Shown one piece after another: positions 45,549 through 57,405 of a stretch of DNA of 64,000 nucleotides; position 1 is the first letter of the stretch; every line of letters starts with the position of its first letter. Location: NCBI GenBank assembly GCA_036873135.1, contig JAPTYO010000007.1, positions 20,256,763 through 20,320,762 of the forward strand. The letters run 5' to 3'. Made by a program: the position numbers and the translations under genes. The notes below the pieces were generated by a model that was not told the origin of the DNA, did not search any database, and saw only the letters and a list, made by a program, of their open reading frames with translations. Source of the DNA: Clarkia xantiana subsp. parviflora. Its lineage: Eukaryota; Streptophyta; Magnoliopsida; Myrtales; Onagraceae.

Positions 45549-46091
45549 TTGTTCTCATGCTGGTTCCTTCTTGTTGTTAGAGCGTTCTTCCCTGGTTACC
45601 GAATGGTTCTTGTGGTGGGTGAGAGTTCAAGTCAATCTAAATCCAAGGCGCGGAAACCTGACTCTGAGGTCGGGCCCTCGGCTGCCAAGGAGAAGGAAAC
45701 CGCGAGAGGCTCTCCTTCAAGTGCCCCCTTGCTGACTCCCTCCCCTGATAAGGAGGTAGTGGTTGAAGAGGCGACCTCTTTGCTAGACAAAAGGAAACAA
45801 CCTGTGGCTGGCGATGGGGTGATCATAGGTCTTGATGTCTCTTCTATATCCCCTGCCCCCCAGCCGAGGGGCCGAGTCTCAAGTTTATTTCATCTTCATG
45901 TAGATTTGACGACTTTTGAAGGTGTTTTTGTCTTTCCTATGGGTTATGTTATTAACCCCTGCGTTGAAGATTTTTCTTTTGGTGATGTGTGTGATCATCA
46001 CCTTTCATTGAGGTTCCTTTCTCTTGCCATGGCTCTGATTAAGATAGCGAATTCTTGCTTTGGAGTTTGGTGGAGACTGCTCTTGAGTTAG
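45549..46091 (+). CDS. antisense ORF of element 3, unknown function
   Basis: An open frame of up to 180 codons on the strand opposite to the element's own direction, near its 3' LTR. The likely coding part begins at MVLVVGESSSQSKSKARK (ATG at 45603). It is a Ser/Lys/Glu-rich, low-complexity stretch, then a more hydrophobic tail. A splice acceptor-like tgttgttag lies just before it at about 45571-45579, so an upstream exon is possible. Tat-lineage Gypsy elements are known to carry an antisense extra ORF in this position, which is the basis for considering it real. No domain is recognisable and the frame could be chance. Confidence 0.35.
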   Translation: MFSCWFLLVVRAFFPGYRMVLVVGESSSQSKSKARKPDSEVGPSAAKEKETARGSPSSAPLLTPSPDKEVVVEEATSLLDKRKQPVAGDGVIIGLDVSSISPAPQPRGRVSSLFHLHVDLTTFEGVFVFPMGYVINPCVEDFSFGDVCDHHLSLRFLSLAMALIKIANSCFGVWWRLLLS

Positions 46092-46417
46092 CCTCTACTA
46101 GTATCGTAGTTGTGATCGTTGTGGGGATCGTTTTGTTATATGCCCTTCAATAGTGCTTGTCGTGATTCTTTGCTTCATGGTTGATTTCGTGAGATATGGA
46201 GGTTGTCTTCATAATGAGGACGTCTCCTTCCTAGTATCACCCAGTGGGTTGAAATATAAGTGCCTACCTTTGATGAGCGTACGAAGGGTGTTGTTTTTCC
46301 CTTTTTCTTGAACCTCCTCCTAGGGCTAGGCGTAGCCTTTTGATGTTCGTGGTCGGGGTGGTGTCTTTACAATTCATGTCTTTGACAGATGTTTTATGAT
46401 GTGCTGCCATGATAATC

Positions 46418-46722
46418 ACTTCGGGGTATGTGGACGTGATAGCCACTTCGTGATGTGTCGGAGTGATAGCCCTTCTGTAGTGTGTGGACATGATAGCCAG
46501 TTCAGGGTATGTGGACGTGATAGCCACTTCAAGGTATGTGGACATGATAGCCACTTCAAGGTATGTGGACATGATAGCCACTTCAGTGTATGTGGACATG
46601 ATAGCCACCTCAAGGTATGTGGACATGATAGCCACTTCAGTGTATGTGGACATGATAGCCACCTCAAGGTATGTGGACATGATAGCCACTTCAGTGTATG
46701 TGGACATGATAGCCACATCACG
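46418..46722 (+). repeat. 27-bp minisatellite, about 11 copies
   Basis: Unit gatagccacttcaaggtatgtggacat. In the right half, two variants (cttcagtgta and cctcaaggta) alternate, giving a 54-bp higher-order period. The period is 9 codons, so frames stay open on both strands; not a gene. Confidence 0.95.
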
Positions 46723-47359
46723 ATGTATGGAGTTGTGCTTTAGTATTCCTTTCTCATTGGAGAGCCTTCATTGCTATAGTTGCCTTTTGTGTAGGCTATG
46801 TTTGTTGGGTTAGGTCCCGATGTCTCGTCTTGTCGGATGTTGTATCCTTTATGCTCTTTAGATGTCTCCTTCATGAGTTGTGCTTGACGATGTTCAAGTC
46901 TGATACGAGCATAGGTCACGCGAGGGCGACATGCATGACAATAACATTTGTCGGAGGTTGATTTGTGTGACTTGTAAGGCAATTCTTTTCTTGATGGGTC
47001 GAGCTTATTTTGAGAGCTTTGACCTTCGGATTTCATGTCTTTGCTATCCTTCTTGGTGGTGTTGGGTTCCTTTGAGATACTTCTCTTGACTTGTGATATG
47101 GGTGGTAGGATAACTCGTTACTTTTCATGATAACCTCTTGTGCTTATGTATATGATCCTTTGGTCATGGACTCTTCTCTTGGTGTGTTTCCTTTACTTGT
47201 CTTTCTTTCGTGCTTTCCTTCATGTCATACCTGCCATTTCATAAAGAAAAAACATTACTTGTTCTTCACCTTACTTTACTTAGAAATTTCTTTCTCATGG
47301 TATCCTTCTGAGCATGGTGTGATGATCTCTTCTGATACCCCTTACACGGTATACGTTGT

Positions 47360-48205
47360 ACTGTTAGACCAAAGATACGCTCTTGGTGGGCGTCGAAAAC
47401 TGTTCACGAGACAGGCTCTCGGATGGCACTTAACGTTTCACAGGATAGGCTCCCGGAGGGCTCAGGTTAGTCCAAAGATACGTTCCTGATTGGCGTCGAA
47501 ATCTGTTCACGAGACAGGCTCTCGGACGGCACTTAACGTTTCACAGGATAGGCTCCCGGAGGGCTCAGGTTAGACCAAAGATACGCTCCTGGTGGGCGTC
47601 GAACTGGTAGTTTGAAATCTACCTCAAGATACGCTCTTGGGGGCGTCGAACTGGTAGTGTTTTTTCTACCTCAAGATACGCTCTTGGGGGCGTCGAATCT
47701 GGTAGGTTGCAAATCTACCTCAAGATACGCTCCTGGGGGCGTCGAATTCGTAGTTTTTGGAAACCACTCTCAAGATACGCTCTTGGTGCGTCGAAGTTCG
47801 TAGTGTAATAACTACTCTCAAGATACGCTCTTGGGGGCGTCGAAGGTCGTAGTATGAACACTACTCTCAAGATACGCTCCTGGGGGCGTCGAAGTTCGTA
47901 GTTTTTGGAAACCACTCTCAAGATACGCTCTTGGTGCGTCGAAGGTCGTAGTGTAATAACTACTCTCAAGATACGCTCTTGGGGGCGTCGAAGGTCGTAG
48001 TATGAACACTACTCTCAAGATACGCTCTTGGGGGCGTCGAAGGTCGTAGTATAAAAACTACTCTCAAGATACGCTCTTGGGGGCGTCGAATCTGTTCGCG
48101 GGATAGGCTCCCGGAGGGCACAGGGTTCGTAGTTTTAGAGCTACTCTCAAGATACGCTCTTGGGGGCGTCGAATGTGTTCGCGGGATAGGCTCCCGGAGG
48201 GCTCA
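47360..48205 (+). repeat. degenerate tandem array of ~45-100 bp units
   Basis: Repeated tcaagatacgctcttggggg-cgtcgaa blocks are separated by short variable spacers (ggtcgtagtgtaataactac and similar). A second block type, gggataggctcccggagggc, is mixed in near both ends. It lies inside element 3 where pol would be. Confidence 0.9.
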
Positions 48206-49411
48206 TAATATTACCTTATCTTGTGTCCTTACTCATGTAGTGTGCGTCTTTGGTATGTTTTTCGAGTCTTTACTTGACTTTTCCTTCTATGATATTGCAT
48301 GCTACCACGCTTTTCCTTCAATATGGGAGGTCACCTCTCGAGGGCGATGTTTGTGTGTTGCCAACTTAGGACGAGTTCGTATAGGGAGTTGATGATGTTT
48401 TCTTCTTATGTGACCTCTTCTAGGAGAAGTGGTATTGCATGTTCTTGTGATCTTCTGCCTCTAATCTCTTCTTTTACACTTAGGTGGACTACCAAGCACT
48501 TATTCGTTTGGTGCCCCCCAAGTTGCTTGGTGGTCACACCGCCTTTCATATTTGGCCGTTGAAGGCCCCTCGTTCATTTTCTTGGTTGGGTACCCCTTAT
48601 GCTCGGGGCTCCCTTGTCTGCTTCTTTGAATGCGATGAGTGTCCTTGTAGGATTTACTCTTTCTCATGCTTGCTTGTTTCAGTCATAGGCATGGTTTGGA
48701 TGATGCCTTTGTCGGATGTGTCTTTGGAAGTTGGGTGGAAGAGCTTTTGCTTTGGGTGGGTGGTGGTGGATTTCATTCTCTTGATAACTAGGATGTGGAG
48801 GTGTGTATTTCATTCTCTGTTAGTCTGTGTGTATTTCTTCCACTTGAGGAATATAAGGTCGCATCCTTGCAAGGTGGACTATGTGGAGGTGTATCCTTCA
48901 TGTATGCTATGTGCGATCTCACTCTACTATGTCTCTCCATGAGGCTTCCCATTGTAGTAGCTATGTGCTGACGTGGTGTGGTACTCTATGAGTCCCCTGT
49001 TCAAATCCTTGTCTTTTCAACTCCTCCCCTGTCCTAGGGGGATGTGTGCCAAGGGTTGTCATGCACAAGGGGTTTGGATCTGTTGTGCTGTATCATGGGT
49101 AGGTGGTTGCCTTGTTGTGTTGTTGGGACTATGTCCCTCCCTTTGAGCTTTCCTTGGTATGTCCCTTAGTCATGTCTGTAGTGATACGGACTGTATGTGT
49201 ACATTGCCAGGGTGGATGTTGGAACTCCTATATCCTTGTTGGTCTGGCATGTATGTCCTCCCTTAGTGCGGTGTATGTCCCTGTTGGGGTACTTGGTTGA
49301 ATCCATGCCTCCTTGGAGGTCTTGCCTGTCTATCTGCCCCCATGGGGGTGTATGCCCTGGCATCCTGCTGTGTCTGTTGCTGCCTTGGAGGCACAAATTG
49401 CTGTCTTCCCT

Positions 49412-49980
49412 CTAGGAGTGGCCCTGGTTATCTCTCATTTGTTCTTCTCGCTGCCTTGTTCGAGGGTGCGAGTGGTGTTCTTCTTCTGGGTCTTGTTCTT
49501 CCTCATGAACTTCTTCTTCTTCATGCTGGTGTTGCCTTCTCTGCCTGTTCCTCAGAGTCTCTATATGGGCTAGCAGCTCATCCAATGCGTTCATCAACCT
49601 CGGAGTCACTGTCTGTGCCCCTTGCGAGTATGCGGGCCTTATGTTGGTTGTGTGGGCACGATTGTCGTTCCTTTGAGTTAATATTCCATATGGATACCCT
49701 TGAGGTTGTGCCTCATAGTAGTACCCCTGTGGAGGTGCCGTGTATTGGGATGGCACTCCTTGTTGCCCCCCTGTCCCTGTGGCTTCCTAGTCAATGGAGT
49801 TGGAGCTGTGGAAGCCTCCTCCCTGCTTGTTAGGCTGGGGTGCCTGTGGGGCTACTTGAGGCTCTGGTGTGCAGGCTGTTTCTCTGGGTTAGGCTGCCTT
49901 GCTGGAGGTATAGGCTGTCTCTCTCGCCTATTGCCCCCAGGTGGGCGGTGATGCATAGATACTAAGCTGTTCGTCATCGC
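49412..49980 (-). pseudogene. N-terminal gag remnant of element 3
   Basis: On the element's sense strand, just after the primer site, an ATG at about 49977 opens a frame (MTNSLVSMHHRPPGGN) that meets a stop after about 40 codons. A second frame (49412-49756, 114 codons) contains VTPRLMNALDELLAHIETLRN. That resembles VTPAMMAALEELLTFRESLKN in the N-terminal gag of element 2. The frame ends in Glu/His-rich sequence before any capsid, protease or polymerase domain. The remaining interior to the 3' LTR shows none of these either. Confidence 0.6.
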
Positions 49981-50011
49981 TCTTGTTATTGCCAGGCTTT
50001 CTATTCGAAGC

Positions 50012-50028
50012 CCACAGACGGCGCCAAG
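50012..50028 (-). other. primer-binding site of element 3
   Basis: Reverse of cccacagacggcgccaa, i.e. TTGGCGCCGTCTGTGGG, next to the LTR end ...CCTAACA. It fixes the minus orientation of the element. Confidence 0.85.
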
Positions 50029-51139
50029 TGTTAGGTTATAAAGTCTAGGTCAACGGGTCGTCAATCTAGAATTTATCTCCCACTAATGAAATGTCGGGTT
50101 CAGTGCTCCTAGGACTAGTCGTTCTGATCCGTGCCCTTATACTCCCTTGGGGTAGTCGTTCTGATCCCTGCCCTTATACTCTCTTGGGGTAGTCGTTCTG
50201 ATATGTGTCCTTCTCTTCTCTCCTTCTGACCTCCTTTCCTTCTCTCCTTCTGACCTCCTTTCCTTCTCTCCTTCTGACCTCCTGAGGCTTATACTTCTTA
50301 CCCTGGGGCTTGTCCTACTGCTCTATGCTCTTCTGCTTCCTTGGTTCTCTTCTCCTTGCCACCCTGCAAGAGGGGCAATACCAGGCACAGAGGGGGGGTG
50401 GTGCCTGATGAACCCTCTCCGATGCCTAACTCAGTACGGTTTTAGAGAGATAAAGCTAGAGAGATGTCAGAGCAAAATTGTGCAACTTGCCAAGATGATC
50501 AAATGAGTTGTGAAGGTGGGGTATTTATAGGCAACAGTGTCATTAAGGTGGCTTAATGACATCGTTAACCTTTAAACACAATTAATTAACCTTTAAGCAC
50601 ATAATTAAGACCTTAGGATTCGGAGAAGGTAGGCGGAGTGGACCGAGTGTGGGAGTCCGAAAATGGTGCCGGGGCCCTTGGGGGGAGGAGAAATCTGACC
50701 CCCAGGGGTAGGGGTTGGGTGAGGGCACCCAACCCCTCCTAGGGAGGATGGGGTTGGCCAACCCCATCCCCCCTAGGGGAGATCGGGTTGGCCGACCCGA
50801 TCTCTCCTAGGAGAGATCGGGTTGGCTGACCCGATCTCTCCTAGGAGAGATCGGGTTGGCTGACCCGATCTCTCCTAGGAGAGATCGGGTTGGTCCACCC
50901 GATCTCCCCTAGGGGAGATCGGGTTGGCTGACCCGATCTCCCCTAGGGGAGATCGGGTGTGGCCACCCAACCTCACCTAGGCGAGTCTGACTCGGCCGGA
51001 CGAGCGCTTCGGCCTCGTCCGAGCCGTTGGTGTTTTCGCGAAGGGTTCGGGTTGAAGTTTCGATTTACAATCATTAACGGGGTGATAAAAATAAAGCGAT
51101 TCGGAAGTCAACGGGTTCAAATTGGGCGTATATCCATCA
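50029..51139 (-). repeat. 5' LTR of element 3 (minus orientation)
   Basis: 1111 bp, nearly identical to 43486-44542 and followed by ATATG (51140-51144), completing a perfect 5-bp target duplication. It has two more ~32-bp palindromic units (about 50800-50880) than the other LTR, and only seven Gs in the G tract at 50391. Confidence 0.92.
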
Positions 51140-51144
51140 ATATG

Positions 51145-52072
51145 GATTCAAGTTATTTGCTACGTACGTGCCGATAGAACCTACCTATGTCTACTTATAA
51201 AATCAAATACCGTACAGTGATATTCAGACGTGTATTAATTATCCTAACTCCTAAGTCTATATAATTATGTAACACATATCATATATGCCCATGGTAAAGT
51301 TAACGATGCTTTTGTATTGATATGGCATAATGCATATATATGGGAGAATCTTCACTCGAATGACGTGCTAAAGTCACTTTTATTTATTACTTCAATTAGT
51401 CTAATTAAACTTTTCCGATAATGTTAATTACCATATGTGTGAAGCTATGTTGGGAGCAAATAATGTATATCATTCTAGGAAAAAGTTGTAACTACAATTA
51501 TGTTGCATTACCTCCTGTTTTAGGAGTAATCAACCTTATCTGCAAAATGAAAAAGACTGAATATCAGATAACTAGGATACGATTCATTGAGTGCATGTTG
51601 AGCTGACATAATTTCAAAGCGTGCGTTCTCAATTAAATTTATTTACGAAATATATTTTATTCAACGATTAGTGCATGCAACGTATCTATCAACGTAACTC
51701 TACCAGGAGCTTAGTATAGTTAAGATCGGTCTTTTAAATCCAGTTCTACTTGCTTCATCTTATGTCTAACGCGGTATTGTGATTGAACGGGTTCTTGATA
51801 TTTTAATCAGGTCATCACAATGTGACTTTTCGATAAATTTTGAATATGGGAATTCAAAACTAAATCACATAATTTTAACAATTAGGTCACAGTTCAAGTT
51901 AGAGTCTGATATTATTATTCCAAAGCGCGCATTCTCAATTTTATTTATTTATTTATAAAACATACTTTAGTAGCGAATTATGCATAGAGTATAGCCCTAA
52001 TTTCTACAAAAATCTAAAGAAATATAGTTTGCTCTCTAAAAGATAAGAGAAGCTTATGTTATTAGGAAGAAG
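51145..52072. other. AT-rich intergenic DNA
   Basis: No gene. A ~75-bp diverged direct repeat is present: caaagcgtgcgttctcaatt... at about 51614 and caaagcgcgcattctcaatt... at about 51921. Confidence 0.6.
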
Positions 52073-52082
52073 AAAAAACGTG

Positions 52083-52290
52083 TTCAGCGCCTCATCCTTT
52101 AACCAGAGGTTAGGGGTTCAATCACTGCTAGTAACCATGAGAATGGAAAATTGTTCATGACCAGTACTTTACCCCTTACGGGTTGACCCGGTGCGAGTGG
52201 GGATTAGTCTAGGTGTGGAGCAAGCATGCTACGGGTGCTGCCCTCCTGATGAGGGCCCCTAGGACCACCCCGCGAGAAACAAAAAAAAAA
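52083..52290 (+). mobile_element. tRNA-derived SINE, complete
   Basis: The head carries a B-box-like ggggttcaatcactgc (about 52109-52124). The body is GC-richer, and the 3' end ctaggaccaccccgcgagaaac runs into an A tail. The flanking duplication aaaaaacgtg is found before the head and after the tail. A truncated relative lies at 9912-9963. The general build resembles the Au-type plant SINEs. Confidence 0.75.
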
Positions 52291-52296
52291 AACGTG

Positions 52297-52898
52297 GCAC
52301 AAATATGATCTAGTTGTGCTTCTCGGTTTACCCTTCCTCTAGTAAGTATTGGGCTTTATTGGGCAGAAACTTAAAACTGGGCCTCTTACCAAAGGGCAAG
52401 TCCAATCGAGGACAGGAATATCCTTGATTCTAAGAGAAATTATTAGGTAACTCGGCGTCAACAGGAAGTGATGGTCATTCGTAAAATCAGAATCTGATAC
52501 GTGTCTATATATCTTATCGCTTTTGCTAAAAAAAGCATACACACATGTCAGGTTCTGATTAAACAAAGAGCTGCACGTGACTTCCACCTGTTAGCACCGA
52601 GTCACGTAATAATTTCTCTGGAATCAAACCTTTGAATTGTCCTTTATCACGACGTAGTTGTAGCGACATAACAGTAAACACTTTGTAAACAAAATATGCA
52701 TCTGGTGCAATGTACATTACAGATTACATTATTCATTTGATATAAAGCACAACGAACACTTCGACCCAATTATCAACAACTCGGTGATACAAATTTCTTC
52801 AATTATGGTTTTTTAGGCGATACAGGGCTTCAGACGGTGGTCCGGGGTAGCGGAGATGCATGAACCATATGCAGCAGAAGCAAGAACCCGACAAGAAC
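52297..52898. other. 3' flank of the Di19 gene
   Basis: No open frame of interest. About 52680-52898 is the probable 3'UTR of the Di19 gene on the minus strand. Confidence 0.5.
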
Positions 52899-54560
52899 TC
52901 ATAAATCGACATCATCGAATAGAGCAGAGAACATCAAACCCTGTGCAAAATCGCATCTTGATCTAGCTTCCATGTCTTCTGCTGCTCTTTCCTCCGACAC
53001 AACAGCCCTGCAATCAAATGAATGGAACAAACAAACGTCTTAGGATGCAACAGCTAAGTATTTGGCGGCTCAAACCGACATCATTAAGATCATGAAACAA
53101 CAGAGACATTATTAGAGTCAAAGAAATACCTTGCAGCCTTTTTATGACCAGACAATTCCTCTGCATCGATGCAAAGGTCTGATGAAGTAGACAACTGTTG
53201 TTCGTTGTGGATCTCTTTTGTCGGAGGCATCTCACAGATGAACGACAGCAAGTCGTCTACTACTCCATTGGAGGAAGCACTTCCTAGAACTGGATCTCCG
53301 AGATTGGTTCTTGAAGAACCGTAGCGGAAATCCTTTCTAAAGGAATCAGCTTTCTTCAGTTTTAGCAACTGTTCTATGTAAGAACAAGTTAAGGAAGATT
53401 GACAAGGCATATAATGATCTCATAAAAAATATAAAACATGATCCAAAAGAGATCGAAGCTATTTTAAAAATAGAAATTGAAAAGAAGGTTATTTGCCAAG
53501 GATATACTAAAACTGCCGCTGTGGTTCAATATGATGTGATCAACCATGTCATTCCCAACTCTCGCAGCACAAACCGGACAAGACTGCAGACAGAGTGCTT
53601 CCTTAGTTAATTACTTATCTATTAAGAAATTCTCATAGAACTTCCAAGCAGTGATAGCAACTTAGAAAAAACTAGAGCTTAAACTTCATAAAGGTAATCA
53701 AAATCCTACTCAGATTGAAACAATCGTAAATGAACCTCGATAATAAGTTTCGATGCTTTAGCTTTGCAAACCTATACAAATCACAGACAAAGTATTAAAG
53801 CTAAGCTGCTAAACACGCTCCTGCTAAAGAGAAAAAGTAATCAATGAACAGAAATTAGAGAAATCATTCTTGAACAGTGACAGAATGGAATCAATAAATA
53901 AGGCATTAAGATCCTTCCCACAATGCAGATACTAGAAGAATCAGCCAAAAGCAGGCCATAAATGGCTACTAGCTTGAAACTTTCAATCCTTACGTGAGTA
54001 TATCAATACAAGAATGTAAAGAAGCATGTCAGTAGCATTGCAGATTGGGAGTAATCATAACAAGAAAAATAATTCCAGCAATCTCAAGATTAGACCATTG
54101 TTATTCCCTAATGCTAATATCACATTGTGTAATCCTAACTCTTCCCTAAAGCTCTATGGCAGCTTCTAAGAAGGCAACAGCTATTCATAATCATATTTCA
54201 TAAAGAAAAACCTAGAGTGCTAAAGTTCAAATGAACCAAACCTCAGAATCAAAATCTGCTTTTGCAGGATGAGTCTCTCTGATGTGAGACTCCACGGATT
54301 CGGCATCTGCGTAATCTTCCGAACAGTAAGGACAGGGATAGATCGAATCCTCTTCATCGTCATAATCATCAATCTCCATCCGGAAACCAGGATTCCCTTT
54401 ATCATCCAAAAGAACGCACATCCAAAATTCAATCAACTATCCAATAAACCAAAACTTCATAAGAGAGGTGAGAGCGCTTACCACGATCGGACTTGATGAG
54501 CTTGAGATTAATCGAGGAAGTGGAAGGAGTATCGCCGTAATCCCATGAATCAAAATCCAT
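52899..54560 (-). CDS. DI19: Di19 (drought-induced 19) family zinc-finger protein
   Basis: Five coding exons: 54482-54560, 54242-54396, 53508-53583, 53130-53373 and 52899-53007. They sum to 663 nt, in phase, giving 220 residues, the usual Di19 length. The N-terminus is MDFDSWDYG. Two Cys2/His2-like fingers follow: CPYCSEDY...HIRETH (Cys48, Cys51, His64, His69) and CPVCAARVGNDMVDHIILNH (Cys80, Cys83, His94, His99). The C-terminal Di19 box, SRCDFAQGLMFSALFDD, ends the protein. Di19 proteins are mainly nuclear, respond to drought and salt, and can act as transcription regulators. A basic stretch (KLKKADSFRKDFR) follows the fingers as in relatives. The exon 3 donor A/GTATAT was chosen because it alone keeps phase with exon 4. 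Which family member this is cannot be told. No lesions seen. Confidence 0.92.
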
Positions 54561-55030
54561 ACTTTGGTGCGAAATTTTGTTCGGCTAGGATTAAGATGCA
54601 GATTCAACAACAGTTCCGACACCGATTCTGTTCAATTCAACCGCGACCGTGTAGAGAAAATGAAATTTCACGTCTAGAGATGGTGACAGTTTGACAGGAG
54701 CGGAGAGCTCTTCTTCATGGGTGGGTGTATGTATTGCCTTCGCGACGAAGGAGAAGCGTTTACCTGGAAATTGGTAGTGTACTTTTCCTCTGCGACTTCT
54801 TTCGCAGCAAGATTCTACCTTAAGGAAATATATTATTGACCTTGTTAACCCTCCTTTTTATCGACTTTTTCGGGGTTTTTTTAAGGGTACTTTTGGAATT
54901 TTAGAGAGTTATGTCGGTCCACTTAAAGAAAACCGATGAGAAGTCCACCGACCCTTTTACTTCGGCTTTGACCCTCTGGCCGACCCAGTTCATGTAATGG
55001 CTCGATCCTGTGTGGTTCAGTAATGAAGGT
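54561..55030 (-). promoter_or_regulatory. 5'UTR and upstream region of the Di19 gene
   Basis: No TATA box is obvious; the leader side (54561-54680) is mixed sequence. Farther out there is nothing recognisable before the foldback element. Confidence 0.4.
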
Positions 55031-55039
55031 AGTTTTTTT

Positions 55040-55790
55040 TGGCCAAGAGTAATGAAGGTAGTTTATATCCTATATGTTGCATTTCAATTACTATTTTATT
55101 TATTTAAGTTTTCTATATTATGTATATATTTACAATTATGTTTTAAAACATGCATTATTGTCCATTTTCTATTAAAATCGGATGAAATTCATTAAATATT
55201 TTAAAAATGTAAAAAATTCAATTATTTATATTTAGAAAAAATTGTTATTAATGAATTTCTAATATTTTTATTATGTGTGATTTAGTGTCCCAAATACATT
55301 TCCAACATTTTATTTTGTATAGTTTAATCCATAAAGTAGATTAATTGGACTCTTAGCTCGATGGACCTAGTCAAGATCCAGTCGTGGTCTGGGTCCGACC
55401 CTGTCCATGAATGCCCAGGCTAAACGACCCAGACAGAGCTAGACAAAATGCAAAGCTCAACCTTTGCAATTTGTTCAACTGGTAATTGGGTTCATCGGAC
55501 CAAAAATCTGATTAATCTACTTAAGGGACTAAACTATTGCAAAATAAAAAAATTAGAGATGTATTAATAATATTTTTAAGAAATACATCAATATAAATAA
55601 TGACATGTTTTAATTTTTTTTTTTTAAATATATAACAGTTTCCGTCCAATTTTAACGAAAAATGAATAATAATACATATTTTAAAACATGAAAGGGTATA
55701 ATGCACATAAAAAATTAAAAATTAAAATGACGAATGTTAATTTTTGTACAAATATAAGGTGGAAATCTGACAATTTTCTCTAGTTTCAAT
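55040..55790. mobile_element. foldback MITE with diverged arms
   Basis: The left arm (tgttttaaaacatgcattattgtccattttc) and right arm (read in reverse, catgttttaaaatatgtattattattcattttt) pair. The centre has gacctagtcaagatcc and gtccgaccctg words like the other foldback elements. The boundaries are approximate. Same family as 3241-3805. Confidence 0.55.
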
Positions 55791-56569
55791 GGTCCACTAT
55801 GTTTTAGGGTGGCTCTACTAGGCATTGAAAGCATGGATGCTCTTGGTCATGGGACCCACGTGGTATGAAAGAGATAGATAGAAGACCAAAATTTTCGGAA
55901 GGATCAATATGCAATTTCGACCCACATGCATTTAAAATAAAATTAGTCTCTAATTTCAAATAAAATTATACATATATTTAAAATACATTTTTTTTGAATT
56001 TTTTTATGAAATTATTATTATTATATATATATTTAAAAATTTATTTAATTAAATATTACATTATTTATCTATATGACATTGATTTGGCAGTTATACCATA
56101 TAATGTGTAAGTCAAGTCACCGTTAACAGGAAAAAATTAACGAGAAACTAACACATAACTAAAAGACAACACTCACAAATATATTAAGGCCTTAACTAGA
56201 ACAAATATAGCGAACCATTCAACCACATGCAAATACTTATGGTACCATAGTTCGGGAATCCCTTAACCCAAACGTAATCCATGGTGTGTTGTCACGAGTG
56301 AGTGAGTCCGCGAATCATTCACGGATGAGGTATTAAAATTGATATGCTTATATTTGGTACTCCTCATAGCGGTTCTTTCTATTGCTTTTAATTATGACTC
56401 TCAATATTTGATCCAACCCGCTGGTGATCTTTAGGCAATCCATCTTGAATTTGGTACGGGTCAACAATTTTTCGATCCATGAGACATTTTGATCCAAACC
56501 GCTAAACCACCCAAAAGTTAGATTGAGTATTGTTCTACACTTTTTATGTATCGTTAACTAAGTAGCATA
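55791..56569. other. AT-rich intergenic DNA
   Basis: No gene or clear element seen. Confidence 0.5.
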
Positions 56570-57405
56570 TGTTGGGATTAAAATGATGTAGCTTGAAATT
56601 TCTGGTAATAGATTTCAAGGTCTCGCCGCTAGCTAACTCATTTAAGTGTTTGTCTTGACCTCGAGGGGCACTTAGTTTCCTTTTGGGTGCTTTGGTAGGC
56701 GAGGACCTGAAAATGGGTGGGGATTTGCCTCTGATTCCACTCCGAAACTTAAGTCAGTAATGAAATTTGAGAGAATACTATAAAAGTATGTGAATGTAAA
56801 TTATTTAAATAATAAAAGTGTTATCCCTATTTATAGGGGGAACGTACCGACTTTAAATGGCGGCTACCCTCTTGGGAGAGTCCATAGTCGGTATAAGTAG
56901 GTGACAAGCAGGTCGTCGCGTCATCTTTCCTTAGTTATGAAGGTTTTCCTCTAGCGGTTGAAGCAGGTCGCCACCTCACCATTTCTTAAGAGAAAGGTTT
57001 TCTTTATGGCGGCAAAAGCAGGTCGCCAGTTGTCATTTCCTTAGAAGAAATGTTTCTTCAGCTGATAGGTGTTACAAGCAAGTCGCCACCTGCCCCTTCC
57101 TTAGGAGGAAGGGTTTTCTCGGAGGCGACAAATAGGATGCCAGTTGACATTTCCTTAGAAGAAAGATTTTTTCAATAGTGTTTGGCTGCCGACTCGACTC
57201 TTGCCTTAAGAGGGAGAGTTTTGAGCGGACTTGTCGCTAGTTTTCAATGATCTCAGTCGTCGATTTTTTCATTATTTGGTGTCGACAATTTGTCATTGTT
57301 TCTTCATTCCGATTGTGATTAGTCGTCGACTCTCTTTCAGGAGTCCCGATTTATATGCTCTCGACTACCCACTTGCTTGTTCTCTATAATCGTAACCCAA
57401 CCACA
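56570..57405 (-). mobile_element. solo LTR related to Gypsy element 1
   Basis: Read in reverse, it starts TG(t)GGTTGGGTTACGATTATAG and ends TTTAATCCCAACA, like the LTR at 6398-7198. Shared inner words are cctataaataggga, catttcattactgacttaag, ggagtggaatcag, and repeated ggtggcgacctgctt-type blocks in U3. No internal domain adjoins it. Flanks share CATA(T), not a perfect 5-bp duplication. Confidence 0.8.

Noticed and set aside
46264..46813. Cys/His-rich repeated frame (VCGHDSHFK) that looks like a metal-binding repeat protein
   Set aside because: It is the translation of a 27-bp minisatellite; other frames on both strands are also open.
47715..48018. Repeated minus-strand frame (RAYLESS-type units)
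   Set aside because: By-product of the 47360-48205 tandem array.
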